64,000 nucleotides of DNA from Pisolithus tinctorius. Taxonomy: Eukaryota; Basidiomycota; Agaricomycetes; Boletales; Pisolithaceae. The notes beneath the pieces are model-generated. The model was not told the origin of the DNA. It saw nothing but the letters and a program-made list of their open reading frames with translations, and did not search any database. Positions 46,341 to 58,100 of the stretch are shown here, piece by piece. A program made the position numbers and the translations under genes. The stretch is from contig JANFAH010000062.1 in assembly GCA_024663395.1 (NCBI GenBank), positions 248,001-312,000 of the forward strand, in the 5' to 3' direction. Positions within the stretch are counted from its first letter, which is position 1, and each line of letters starts with the position of its first letter.

Positions 46341-49300
46341 CTAGGAGCACCACCTTGAACTACGAAGAGCGGGGCTGAAGCGGACGGGGAGGGACATGAA
46401 TACAGGGATGACCAACTGTGCGCGTGGGCATAAATGAAATGACCCCACGCAGGGATGCCCTCGATTGCGGCGGCAGGAGTGATGACGCCATCATAGCCAC
46501 CGAGGGTAGTTCTAAGTCTCGGAGTCGACGTGGGTACTATGCTGTGAAACTCATCCTTCGGAGGAGGTCCAATCGGATTCATGGAGGCAGCTGAGCCTAC
46601 GTGCTGTTGCAATCGCAGAATTTCTTCTCGCAGTGCAGGAGGAAGAAGGGGAAGGAAAAGCCAGCCGGAAAGTAACAATGGAATGCAGACCGCCAAATAT
46701 CCTGTGTCGAAGTATCACCGAGCGACACCATAGAGACATAGCCATACATAACATCATTTAGACTTCGGGGGGGTCGAAGAAGACATAGCCTGCAGTATGG
46801 ACACGGCGTATAGCACCGAACAGGAAAGGGGCGACCACGCGCAGTCCGCAAGGCAGCACCCCTCGTCTGTGCGCGGGAAAAAAAAAAACCATGGATAAAC
46901 CAACGGTGTGGCCAAGAAGTGTGTCTGTGGCTGACCGCCTAACACCGCAGGGTACGATAGCGATGACGACTGTCGACAAGACGTCAGTAATTCGCCAGCA
47001 GGGTGGGTTAGGCACATTAGGTGCGTGGGCCAGCGGGAACAACCAACCAGAGACGAAGCGTGAAGCGTGCTTAGATTAAGCATGGACGGGGTAGATATGA
47101 AAGGAGCGAAAGACACGCGAAGCGGGGCTCGGTTAGATAAAGTGTATAGACAAAGAACGTGCACCGGGCCGGGATGAAGAGGTGGCCATGTCCATTGGCT
47201 AAAGAGGGGAGAGACGGAACGAACGAATGAATGCAAGCATGGAACGAAGAATCAATTAGAGATGAAGCGAAAGAATTCACAAGTGCCAGACGTTTTCCAA
47301 TGCGTGTGATTGAGACTGTTTACGAGACATACATGTTGTACGCCCCGGGTGACACAGTCGCAACGGAAGCAAACGTCGATTGATGGATCACAATACACCA
47401 CAGAAAGAGAGAATCAACACGCACCCAGAAAAACGGGGTAACCAAGCACAGGGCCCTCGATCCGCTCCGTCACGGGATACATCCAAAGAAATGATGAACC
47501 ATAGAGATGGAAACTTGCGATCAAATTGTCAAGCGGGACTCATGCAAAGAGTGTGTCCTGCGACGGAATTCATCTAACACCCCCTGTAAAGCTGCAAACG
47601 CCGGTTTCCTTACGTCCCGGCCGACTATCCCTCGAATGTTGCTCTGCCGACCGAAGGAGCGGTGATCTTTCCCGTAAAAATGCAGGTCGCAGTGCACCGA
47701 ACCGACGTCGGCTTTCTTGGCTAAGTACCTGTGCAAGAAAGGAAATTCGAAAGCCCCACCGACAAGGATCGCCAGCCAAACCTTATGCACAATCAGCCTC
47801 GAGGATGTGTGGCAGGCTCCAAGACACAACTCCCCAGCTTGGAGGTCTGGGTCGGGATTCCGGGAGTATAATTCCGTCGAATAAACATAAATGTGTGAAC
47901 CCCAAGTGGCGTTCCTTAGACACAACGTTTGAGGGTCCTCGACGGAGAACTAGGCGGAAGTAGCACATAGACGGAGGACTTGTTTATTGAAATTGACTGA
48001 AACACGAGACCCTGCTAGGGGTCTGAAGGCTGCGCAGCAAGACACGGTGGACTGAGCCTAGACATCAGGAAACAGAGTTAAAGACCAAAAATACCAAAAA
48101 AAAAATTACGTCCAGGGGTGAAACTGCACCTCGAGTCGTAATAGGCGAGCATCAAAAATGATTACAGAAAATTGATGACAGTCGTATGTAAGATAAGCGC
48201 ACGCTCACTGAACTGTCCGGCATCAGCGTGTTCCGATAATTCAGCAACTGTCTGGCAGTTGGAAGGAGCGAATTGAATCGAAGTCCAACGGGTTACAGCC
48301 CAACTCAGCGATCTAGACTTCTCTGAGGGTACCCAGACGGTCAAACAGACACATACCCAAGCTCAGAGTCTTTTTGCTCCACTATCTATCGCATACGCCA
48401 AGGTAAAGGTCGGCACTGCAGCATTGAAACCGCTGGCATGCCCCGCCAAATTGCCAAATTCAGTGAACTCTTTACCAACAGCCAAGAGCTTGTATCCGAC
48501 CCAGTACATATCCGACCGCACATCGTGCGTGGTAAACGCGTACTACATCCTATTCTCTTGGAAGGTGTGGCAGAAATTCAAATCTATCATCAAATTATAG
48601 CGCTTCTTATCGCTGAAGTTCTCTCTAATCTACACTAATTGACGTAGCGTTGCGGTCAATTGTGGTAGGCCACGCGAACGCATGCGCACAGCGCATGACG
48701 AGACCGAGTCATTATCTTGTTCGGTTCAGGCCCATACTAACCGCCCGAGAAGTTTGGACAGATAGCCCACTTATCAAGCGCCCAAGCGAACATGGTGTTT
48801 TTATCATATCATGTGTATAGATGACGCTCAAATACAAACCGCCATCGGTTCTACTCATGTCCGCCATCGAATCGACCAAACAGTCGCATCTCTCCCCAGC
48901 GCATGGGTCCGCCTAATATCGCAAATATATATGTATGGTTATGTATGCGCATCCGCTCCGATAAGGAACTCTGCCGCGCGGCGCTGGCGCAACCACCCAC
49001 TAAATCACGAGAACAAGCTGTATATATCAAACACGCGCCGCGCCTCGCGTTCGTCCAAAATTCCCAAAATCGTTCCGGAACCAAAATATATGTGCTGTCA
49101 TGATGGGAAATCGTGGTCGAATGACATGATCTTGGGGCGGGACCTCGTGCTGCGGGCCAGTGCGCTCCTAGCCGTATATACGCACGGACGATCATACACG
49201 CACATCATACCAGCATCGTGCTGCCTACAAAGGTCAAGAAAGAAGTGCGACTTTTATTTTTATTTTTGGAAGATTAGGGCATGATGGATTCCTAAAACCC

Positions 49301-52300
49301 CCTTCCCATAGGCATATGATGTGCCTCCATATGGCCGCAGAGGCGTTATGTGTTGGAAAACACACGTCTCTCCGGACATCTCCACAAGACCAACACACGC
49401 GTGTGGTACGCATGACGGAACGGCAGGACAAGGCATCTAGGCCCGAGTCCCGAGTTCCTTTGCAGCAAGGGAAAGAAGGAAGGAAGAAAGGGGATCGGCG
49501 TCTCTCCGACCCTGGCCGTACATGGAGTACGCAGGTGTGATTATCAAGTGGGGGTGCAAGCCTGTGAGGACGGAATATTGGACGTGCTTGATACCGAATG
49601 GTCTTTATTTACGACATCCAAGGATTGTTATGTACTACAGCACACATTGGTGTCGAACTAAGGGACACAACGTTGCGGTGGAGTGGGAAGTGCAAATGGC
49701 GGGATTCTGAACGTTCGTAAGATACTGTATGGTGGGACAGCGCGATGAGTCAGCGATGATTGGAGGTCTAGCTGCTAATAACCTTGTGAGATATGGAAGG
49801 CGCCATCCGTGCTGCAGAGTGTTTGCAGGGTGGAGGGTGCCAGGGAGGTCGGCCCCTCTCCCCGGTCCATTCATCCTCCATGAATCGATCACAAACGCAA
49901 ACAAAAACTTTCTTCAGCCCTCCAATCAATCATATTCGAACATCAAAAACTGTCATGAGTCCTCTTCACAGGCTGGCTGGCCTACCTCAAGTTTCAGGTC
50001 CCTTGGCAATAATACCGTTCCGCAATACTCAGTTTTTCTCAACAATCACAACACTGAGCTTTCACAGACATGATTCATCCACCGCGATTCCTGCGATGAA
50101 TTGTTATGGTTTAACCGCCCGAACTTATCAAACTTTGAATGCAGAACACACACGACGTCTACCCATAGTCATTCACGGAGAGAAATTACCGTATTCGTAT
50201 GCAGACTGGCATGCCGCACGTTCAAAGAATACACACGCCCGCCGGATCCTTTGACACAGCAGGTAATTTCCTATCATAAGAGGTTAGTCTCACAAGCCTG
50301 CGCGACAATATTACTCTGTGTCAGATGTATATCGTATGATCGATCGTCATGCCTTCGGGGTGGCAGCCAGCAAGTCCTCGGAAAGCTGTATATTGCGCGC
50401 TCTTTCCATGACCAGATATGGGATTCAGGGCCTGGACCACACAAACAGACTTCTTCACCCCGTCCCACCTTGCGGAAAAGAGGAGGAGCTGGAAACTTTC
50501 ATGTTCGGTGTGTGCATTCATCGTGTCCGCAATGACTGCCCGGTACCCGGGTTCTTCTTGCTAGGTCTTTTTAATGAAGAATACACGAAACGAAGCTCGT
50601 TCCTCCCCCCCACCCGCACTATCACAACTCCACAACACGACGTTCGGTACCCACTCAAAACCCGCCCCGCATCCGCATCTACTGAATTCCGGACGCGCAA
50701 GGTTGAGTTGAGATCAGGCTATGTTTCATGAAATCATGATGGCAGTGTCTTCTTTATTTCTCTGCGACCGAATGGCTGTCCACCCCTCACTTGAACGAGG
50801 CCGAATTCCGAAGTTCAGTCTAGTGGGTGCTAGTACTAGCGCACTTGCCGTTGGTTCTTGGCATCGAAGTTCGAACAGATGTCAATAGTAGTACCGCAAA
50901 CATGAAAAAAACTAAGATCGACCTGCCTTGATTCTCGGCCTCGCTGAGATAGCTCGGAATTCCGGCTTGCTTTCCCCTGAGAGTTGCACGCCTCCACCAT
51001 GCCATGCACGAGGCCCTTTTAGCTATCTAATCTCACTTGCATACTGACCCTTCAAGTTCTTATCAGCCATCCTACATACCTAGTTTCATTCTGTAATGGA
51101 GGTCGGGGTAGGCATGCAAATTTTCCATTTCGCCACACCAAACTTCAAAGCATGCAATGCATGAAAAGATAGTACATACAACATGTAAGTTGATGCTTAT
51201 CAATGCATATACACCATACCCGCTGTTGCCCGAACTCGTCGCAACGAGAGCCCACAAACCGAACATGACCCGATGCGAAATTCGTGAAGTCTGACAGGCG
51301 GTAGGGTCGTCCCTCACGTAAACCGCCACCGCATTTGGTACACAGTTGCACATGGTACAGTAGGCTTTGCATCAAAAATTTCCAGTGACAATCTGAAATC
51401 TGGGTTGCGGCCCACGGTGCCTTTTGCCCGCGTTTGTACAGGATCGTCGAACCTCCGCTCTCCGCTTTTTTTTTTTTTTTTTTTCTTTCCTTTTCTTTTT
51501 CCCAGGCCACGTTTTCCGCGCAACCCTGCCTCGCGTTCTCCCCCGCGCACCGCTATTCACGGCGATTGCTGACCCTGGAGAAACATCGAAAGCAGTAGTC
51601 CACCACCACATTGCAACGCTTCCCGCCTCGGAACTCGTCGTCGTACAGGAATCCTATTCGTTAGTGTGAGAATAAGAACAAGCTGGGCTTTTTTTGAGTT
51701 TGTGTGTGCGTATGGGTGCTCGTAAGTAATACTCCAAGTACCAAATCCTTTCTGGAACGTCGGATACCGCTGCTGTCCGACGTCGCACTGCGCCACGGCC
51801 CTGTAAAACGAGACCAGTAAGATTATTCTATAGCTCGGAAATGAGTACTCATACTAGTATGATAGTCCTAATCCTAATGACTAAGAAGTAGATCGGTTGG
51901 GATTCCTCGAACAGGTAGTTCACTTGTTCAGTTTTCTGCATTCTACTTATGGAGACATGTATGTATGTACAACTTGTCATGGTCTGAGTCCGAGTCCGAG
52001 TATTTGAATCCACGGAGTTCCACTATATAAAATGATTGACAACAGCCTACTGTGTCGACGGTCTCGTCTCGAACTTTAGGGATGATCCCTGAACCAGCTG
52101 AGCAATGACAACGAAACACCGAAATTTTAGCTGGTCGACCTTTCGAGATGTTTCGAGGGCTACAAATGAAAATTTCGACAGAGTAAGTGAGTCATAAGCG
52201 ATGGTCCGTCGGCTTGCACGTAATAATCCAGATAGAGTTCGTGTCCATCTGGAAACGTTCATGTTCAAGTTGTCGGCCGGGCGGCGTCCCACCACTTTGG

Positions 52301-53263
52301 AGCGTAGCACTTTTCGACCGACGTCCACAACAGTTGCCCAACGCCACTGCCCCAGTGGGGACAGTCCGAAAAAACGCTTAGATGACAATATTGCATGACA
52401 GACTGAAATGACAATGGCATGTAGGCACGCGAACATACACATGGATGGGCATGCATGTAATCGATCGTACGATAACAAACTTATCTGCTATTCGTCAAAA
52501 TCGTCTAAATGCATAACACGGCGTCCGCAATGTGGGACAGTGGTATCGTACTACTACTACTACTCGTCCATTCTCTCCTTCCTTCGATCATTCCTGCGTC
52601 CAACTAACCTCGTGTGACCCGTCTCGAGTCCCGCCAGGGAACAAAAAGACGACGTCTATAATGAAAATACATATAAAAGAAGGCGAAGAAGGAAGGCCTG
52701 TAAAGAATAGTAATCATTGTGCATGTTGCGCCGCGAATAAACAAAAAAGGAAAAACCCGAGCCGAGAAAGCAATGCATGCACGATCCGAGAGCGAAGCGA
52801 TGAAATGTGAGAAAGTCCATGCAAGATGATTGTGAATTGAAAACCATGGCAAGAAAAGCCCATGAAGAATATAAACCGAGAACGAAATAGGAATGAGACA
52901 CTGTGTGGTCGCGACGACCATGTGGATCTGCGTTAGCTCCAGCAGTCGAGCGGAGCTGACGGGGAGGGGAGCCGTTCCAAGACGGCAAGAGCGGCGTCTG
53001 CGGCGATAAAGGCAAAGACGAGAAAAAGTGTATGCATGTACGCGGCAAGTGGAAATCGGGGATATACCGGACGCCAAGCATGGCACAGACCGTTTACGCA
53101 GGCACACCCCTGCCGATAAAGCCCTGGCGCTGAAGATATGGCATATACAAACGATGGGCGTCAGGATGGTGCCGGCGTGGAGTACGCGCGCAATGATAGC
53201 GATAGAGTAACAGGGTTGCCAATATAGGGGAATGTGGAAAGGGGGCACTGGAGATAGGTTCAT
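46341..53263. other. Seven-kilobase stretch without a recognised gene
   Basis: Frames on both strands are short, overlap one another and show no domains. The better ones are 48,438-48,638 and 49,793-50,254 (+) and 46,313-46,696 (-), none with a supported identity. The composition is irregular: T19 at 51,466-51,484, a short CTA microsatellite at about 52,550-52,563, and A/T-rich patches with TATGTATG-type repeats. Part of it may be the 3' UTR of the gene ending at 53,264 or non-coding transcripts. Confidence 0.4.
51466..51484 (+). repeat. T19 homopolymer
   Basis: An uninterrupted T run at 51,466-51,484, followed by a pyrimidine-rich patch. On the minus strand it creates lysine-rich spurious frames. 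Confidence 0.9.
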
Positions 53264-54102
53264 TTAGCGAGTCATGCGTCGCTTGAGACGGCGTTTCGTT
53301 CTGAAGAGACTGAATCGCAGACTGAGTGCGATTGCCTGCCACTGTCGACGCAGACTGTCTGTACAGCTGGGTCTGGAATAGGAATTCTTCTGGTCAACCA
53401 AATGGAACGAGAGAGGGAAGGGAGAATGACTCACGTCCAGTCCTCTTCTCTCGAATCTGGGTCCTCGCCTGCCTGTTCCGTCTTTTCATTGGTGTTATCC
53501 CGGAGAGGTTTGTGACGCGGCGAGCGAGTGCGGGTAGAAAACGGCCACTCCCTTTCCTTGAGAGGGGCGTGTTCGAACAAGTCCTCGTCGTCCTCTGCGA
53601 AATGTCGCGAGGTATAGGAGGAAGGTTCCTCATATAGAGGATAGGCGTGTGCCGCAGTGGCAATAGTAGAAGAGTGGTACGCGGTAGACGACGACGGTCT
53701 GCGCCGTTGTGTCTCGAGAGAGGACCTTCTCTTCTCCTCTTCGTACTCGTCGTCGTCGTCGTCATCGTCATCGTCGTCTGCGGGTGTTGAGTAAGAAGTT
53801 TCCCACCTCTGGCGCTGACTGGTGAGATGGGAGTGCATGATGGGGAAGTGGCGGAAGTCTGGGTCGTGGAGGTCGCCGTGATGGTCGACGTAAACATGGC
53901 GTATGCCGTTGGTGTTGAATCCGTTGTACGGATGTGAGTTCGGAGAGGCATAGGCTGGGTCGAGGAGACGAGCGATGTCGGAGTGGCGGGTGGACGGGGA
54001 CGGGGATCGCTTCCTCATGAGCCTGTGTCTGGCTGGAGGGGACACGCTCGACGAGGAGGAGGACGAGTAGTAGTCTGGATAGTCTGATGAGACGAGCCGC
54101 AT
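53264..54102 (-). CDS. Low-complexity protein with poly-Ser, poly-Asp and a basic C-terminus
   Basis: The ATG at 54,102 begins MRLVSSDYPDYY, followed by a serine run, RHRLMRKRSPSPSTRHSD, the segment HVYVDHHGDLHDPDFRHFP (about residues 70-88), a run of ten Asp then EYEEE (about residues 108-125), and Ser/Arg/Tyr-rich sequence to EEDW at about residue 222. A GTGAGT donor follows at 53,431. Using the acceptor TATTCCAG keeps the frame and adds a basic end, SLRRQWQAIALSLRFSLFRT then KRRLKRRMTR, with TAA at 53,264. That such a coherent basic helix appears only after splicing supports the model. I believe similar proteins occur across basidiomycetes, but I know of no function. The Asp run is encoded mostly by GAC and is therefore a small coding microsatellite. 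No membrane segment is evident. Confidence 0.6.
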
Positions 54103-55100
54103 CGAGTGGGGTGAGTGAGTCTGGTTTTATGCGACGGGGGGACAGCACCCGCTAAAGGGTCGATGATTATATCAACTCCCAATACACAAAGCCCGCGCCG
54201 ATGCAGTAACACCCAATCCCGATTTGGACACTCGACCCCCCCTCGGCACATTTCCTTATCTGGCACCCCAGATCTCAGATCCAAAACGCGGCATTTCCCT
54301 TTGTCCAACCCGGCAGTCCGGCACATTTCCTATTAGCAAACCCCCCCTCGACCCTCTCCTCCTTCCGTCCTCCCCCTTGCACGTTCCTTGCCTCGAGTCG
54401 TCTGCATTGCCCCGTCTTTCGGTTCTCTCGATTATCTTCTTTCAACGGAGTGCACAGCTCCTCTCCTGCCTTCCATATCCTCTCTCTGCCGGCCCATCCG
54501 GAACTCCCTCTGCCAGATACTGTCATTGCTGACTCATCACCCCTCCTCCGTTTCCACCCACACCCGGCATTCATCCAGTAACAATATTATCTTATCTCTC
54601 TCCCCATGTGATCGATTTCTCCCTCTCGTCTCGCGTCACTGTGGGGAGATACACTCATCATCATCCCATATCAGGCACCACTCCCTCGCAGGTCCATGAC
54701 AGTCGTCTTGCATCATGATTCAGTCAGGCTGACTCCATCGCTCGATGTGATCGGTCAGCAACCTCTATCGCACCTCATCATCCTCCGAGCGCCTCCTCCT
54801 CACCGCCATATTTTTCTATTTCCTGCTCCTCTGTCTATATATGGGCCCCTCCGTACGCATTTGGCTCATCATGAATCTCGGACGAATAGAAAAACAAGAG
54901 CTCACGCGCGTTTATTAATAGCATCCCCCGGCAACTCATCTGGAAGCTCTGCAGTGCATGGGTTCCCGTCCACGGGACTATTCTTCGCTCATTTTACAAA
55001 GAACGTACTCTCGGCTTCTTCCTCCTCCTCTCGTATCTGTCATCACATTTCCAGTTAGTGACTAACCTACCTACGTCTCTGCTGACACAGCACGTCTTTC
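54103..55100. other. Pyrimidine-rich upstream region of the 54.1 kb gene
   Basis: On the + strand this region is strongly C/T-rich (for example 54,340-54,560), that is purine-rich in the direction of the minus-strand gene starting at 54,102. A TATA-like GATATAATC (minus) lies near 54,165, about 60 nt upstream of the ATG. Long open frames here follow from the skewed composition. It is best read as promoter and 5' UTR. Confidence 0.35.
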
Positions 55101-58100
55101 GTTTTGATGACTCGTCGAACGCGATTTGCTGTGCGGCGAGGCGTTGTGTTGATTGTCCGGAAACCAGGTGACTCATCTCATCAGTACCATCCCCACCTCA
55201 ACACGTTCCGATATCAGCGATATCTCCTGCTCTCGTATCCTGACAGACTTGATATATGTACTTACACCCCCCAACACTCGTGCCGCCTTTCCGGGCCATC
55301 AGATGCAATGCGCCTTCCTTGCGTCCAAACACCCTTGACCCGGTCTATAAGCCCATCGTAGAGTATTCTACCCATCGATGGGACGAGAGTGCCTTATGAT
55401 GCCACTCCGACCTAGACCCACGAGTTTAATCCCCATGCACCCACCGCCACATCTCCGGTGTCAATGATAAATATACTTACAATCGTAGGTGTGGTGATAC
55501 ATAAATGGCGCTCCTCGCCTGTTCCTCTTCGCCGCAAAGCGGTCCGCCAACCTTCTCCGTGTTCTTCTCTTTTCTTCGATCTTATCTCTCTACCCAACCT
55601 CCCGGCGCTTCTCACTGGTGTAAATAGCCTCCTGGGAACGCGCGCCACACGATCGTTAGGTTCCGGGTTGATATCTTTAGCTGTTTGAGACGTCTACGTG
55701 GACGCCACGCTCTACGACTTTTGTGGTATATAGCTCCTTGCGATCAAGCGTGTTCAGTTCCCTCTAACAGCTATCCTGTCTGCTGTGTGGCGTGATTGCC
55801 ACGCTATGACGATTGTGGTTCCTCCCTCTAACCCCTAGTACACATACGTTCCGTCCGAGTATTCATTCCTTCCCTATCGGAGTCCCAAGGCCGACCTATA
55901 CATACGGGGGGTGTACATGGGTGTTTTATGTGTGTACGTACAAACAAGAATTTCGGGAGCCGTTGCTATCGTGGTCGCCAAGTTCCGTTCTGGTGGGATT
56001 AAGGTTAGTTGGTCGTCGTCAACTGACGGCATTCCTTGGGCCATGTACTTGCTGTGGATTCCGCTATCCAGTAATACCGCCATGACGGAACACAATACTT
56101 GTGTACGTATGCGTGCATGTTAATCAAGGAACTTGGCCAAGGACCTGGCGTCCCTTCATATTGATCTCGTCCTTGTTCAGTGTATGTGCAAGGAGCAGGT
56201 ACTCGGGTCAGCATGCCCGAGCACCCCCCACCCTTCTCCCTTCCAAATACTGCGACGCAAGGGCATTCCGTCATCCAAACCGCAAAAAGGGGATTGCTCG
56301 CCGACGGTTACACGAAGTACACGTCGGATTAGCATTTTGCAGTTGCTAAGCTGGGTGTGTGGGAGGCACATACTGACCACGTCAGTGTACCATGGGGAAG
56401 TACTACATGTAGTAATCCTAATCTCGTCATTGCAATGAACGCATCATCGACTATCCATAATCACCCGAGTTCCTCCAATCGCATAATTTATCGATTATCC
56501 AAGGAACACACACGCAAAGCTTGGCTGGCAAGCCAATCGTGTTGAGCCGCAGTCCGATGGGATGTATATAGTAACTACCCCTTTTTGCGATTAGATTTCC
56601 CTCTTCGTCCACCACTACTAAAATGCATCTGACCACATTGCACACTTGCCACGCCTTCCTTTCTTTTCCATGTGTCTGTGGGCCTAAGCGGAAATGGAAA
56701 CACAGGGAAGGGGGTCCTCTCCATACCAAAGAAGCTTTTCTGTGTGCTTAGTGTATGTATGTATAGCTCAAGAGCATGCGTGCCACGATGCAGCAATTCG
56801 AATGTATTAGATCTAAGGCGTTACTACTCTCCGTGTGGCCAGACCCCAAAGTGGAAGAAACGAAGTTAGGAACGCGGGAACGATTCGTCTCGTTATAAGC
56901 GCCTCGAACACTACTGAATGAATATGGTCGGTCCATCTTCGAACTTCGACGTTTTTTCGTACGTATATGTACATATAACCTATCTGTCCCCCCCTATGAA
57001 GAACTTCCCAGTTTCATTTCTTCCCTGTGTTCTTAAGACCGCACCCGATCTGTCCTCATTATGATCAAGAAGACGATAGAGACGAAGAGGTCTATAGAGA
57101 TTCTGTACGTATATCAGACGGCGCCTACGTCGTCCAATGCCAAGTGTATGTACATTAAATAATAACCGGACTAGCAACACAGCGTCTCGCCCCGAATCCG
57201 AAAGACATGGCAACGGATGTGACGAATCGATACGGATCGTCACAACGCCACGCGCTTTCATATGGCAAAGGAGCATGTGTACGTGTACGTGTACATATGT
57301 AGATCAACTCACACATTTCAATTGAGATATGGATGTACGTCGAGCATGCGGAACAGACGTCATAAAGAGGGTACTTACACTCCAAATAGGATGCGTAGAG
57401 GATCCTTGGGAGCTGGTGTCTAGAGTCTAGGCAGCAGGTCGTATGTACATTGCTGTCCACCGTTGCGCAACTCGTTTGACCCACCTATGTCCGGATCTAC
57501 AGCTTCTTGAAAAAATCTGGATGGGCAGCTATGCTCCGGTATGAGCACAAGGCCGACGGCAACATGACTCACAACACCTCGATTCGGTATGAAGAACGTT
57601 TCTTGAACGAAACGCGGGTACGTCGTGCATAAGCTTCTTCTTTCTCTCCGTTGCAACCACCTCGATATGGGTCCTCGAACCTTGGGGGGTCACTGCCTGG
57701 CTTCGCAGAAACATGTTCAGCCACCTACATACGTTCCCATTTGGACATCAATCTGTTCAAGTGCGCAGCCGCAAGCCAGAACGTGCAGGTACTCGATGGT
57801 GGTGCAGTGTCACAGCCGGCACACCACACACGCGCGCGTGCACCCTACCTTCGCAGAGGACTCTGCTGCTGTACAGCGCAGCTGTGGCAGCAATACTTCA
57901 TCAACACCCTCTTCTCTTCAACAGGCGATCGAAGGAATCCATTAAGTGTCCATTGCAAGCCTCCTGAGGAGGCTCCAGTGATAGCTCGTGATCGTGATCA
58001 CTTACCTTCCACGGTTTGGGGTGGCGTCACTTTTAGAACTGTTACCATCTCCAATGTAGCAAGTTCGGGAAACACGCTATCAGATAGAGTACCCCTGTCT

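Noticed and set aside
46754..47236. 160-codon frame (-)
   Set aside because: It has Pro/Ser/Leu-rich composition without a family signature and overlaps another equally long frame.
49793..50254. 153-codon frame (+) with a mitochondrial-presequence-like look
   Set aside because: There is no recognisable domain and no better support than its neighbouring frames, so it was left in the unassigned stretch.
51145..51611. Lysine-rich frames on the minus strand
   Set aside because: They arise from translating the T19 and adjacent pyrimidine-rich tracts.
53394..53951. 185-codon frame (-) rich in Thr and Arg, overlapping the 53.3-54.1 kb gene
   Set aside because: It is a shifted frame of the same repetitive sequence. 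The other frame has the coherent splice and the basic C-terminus.
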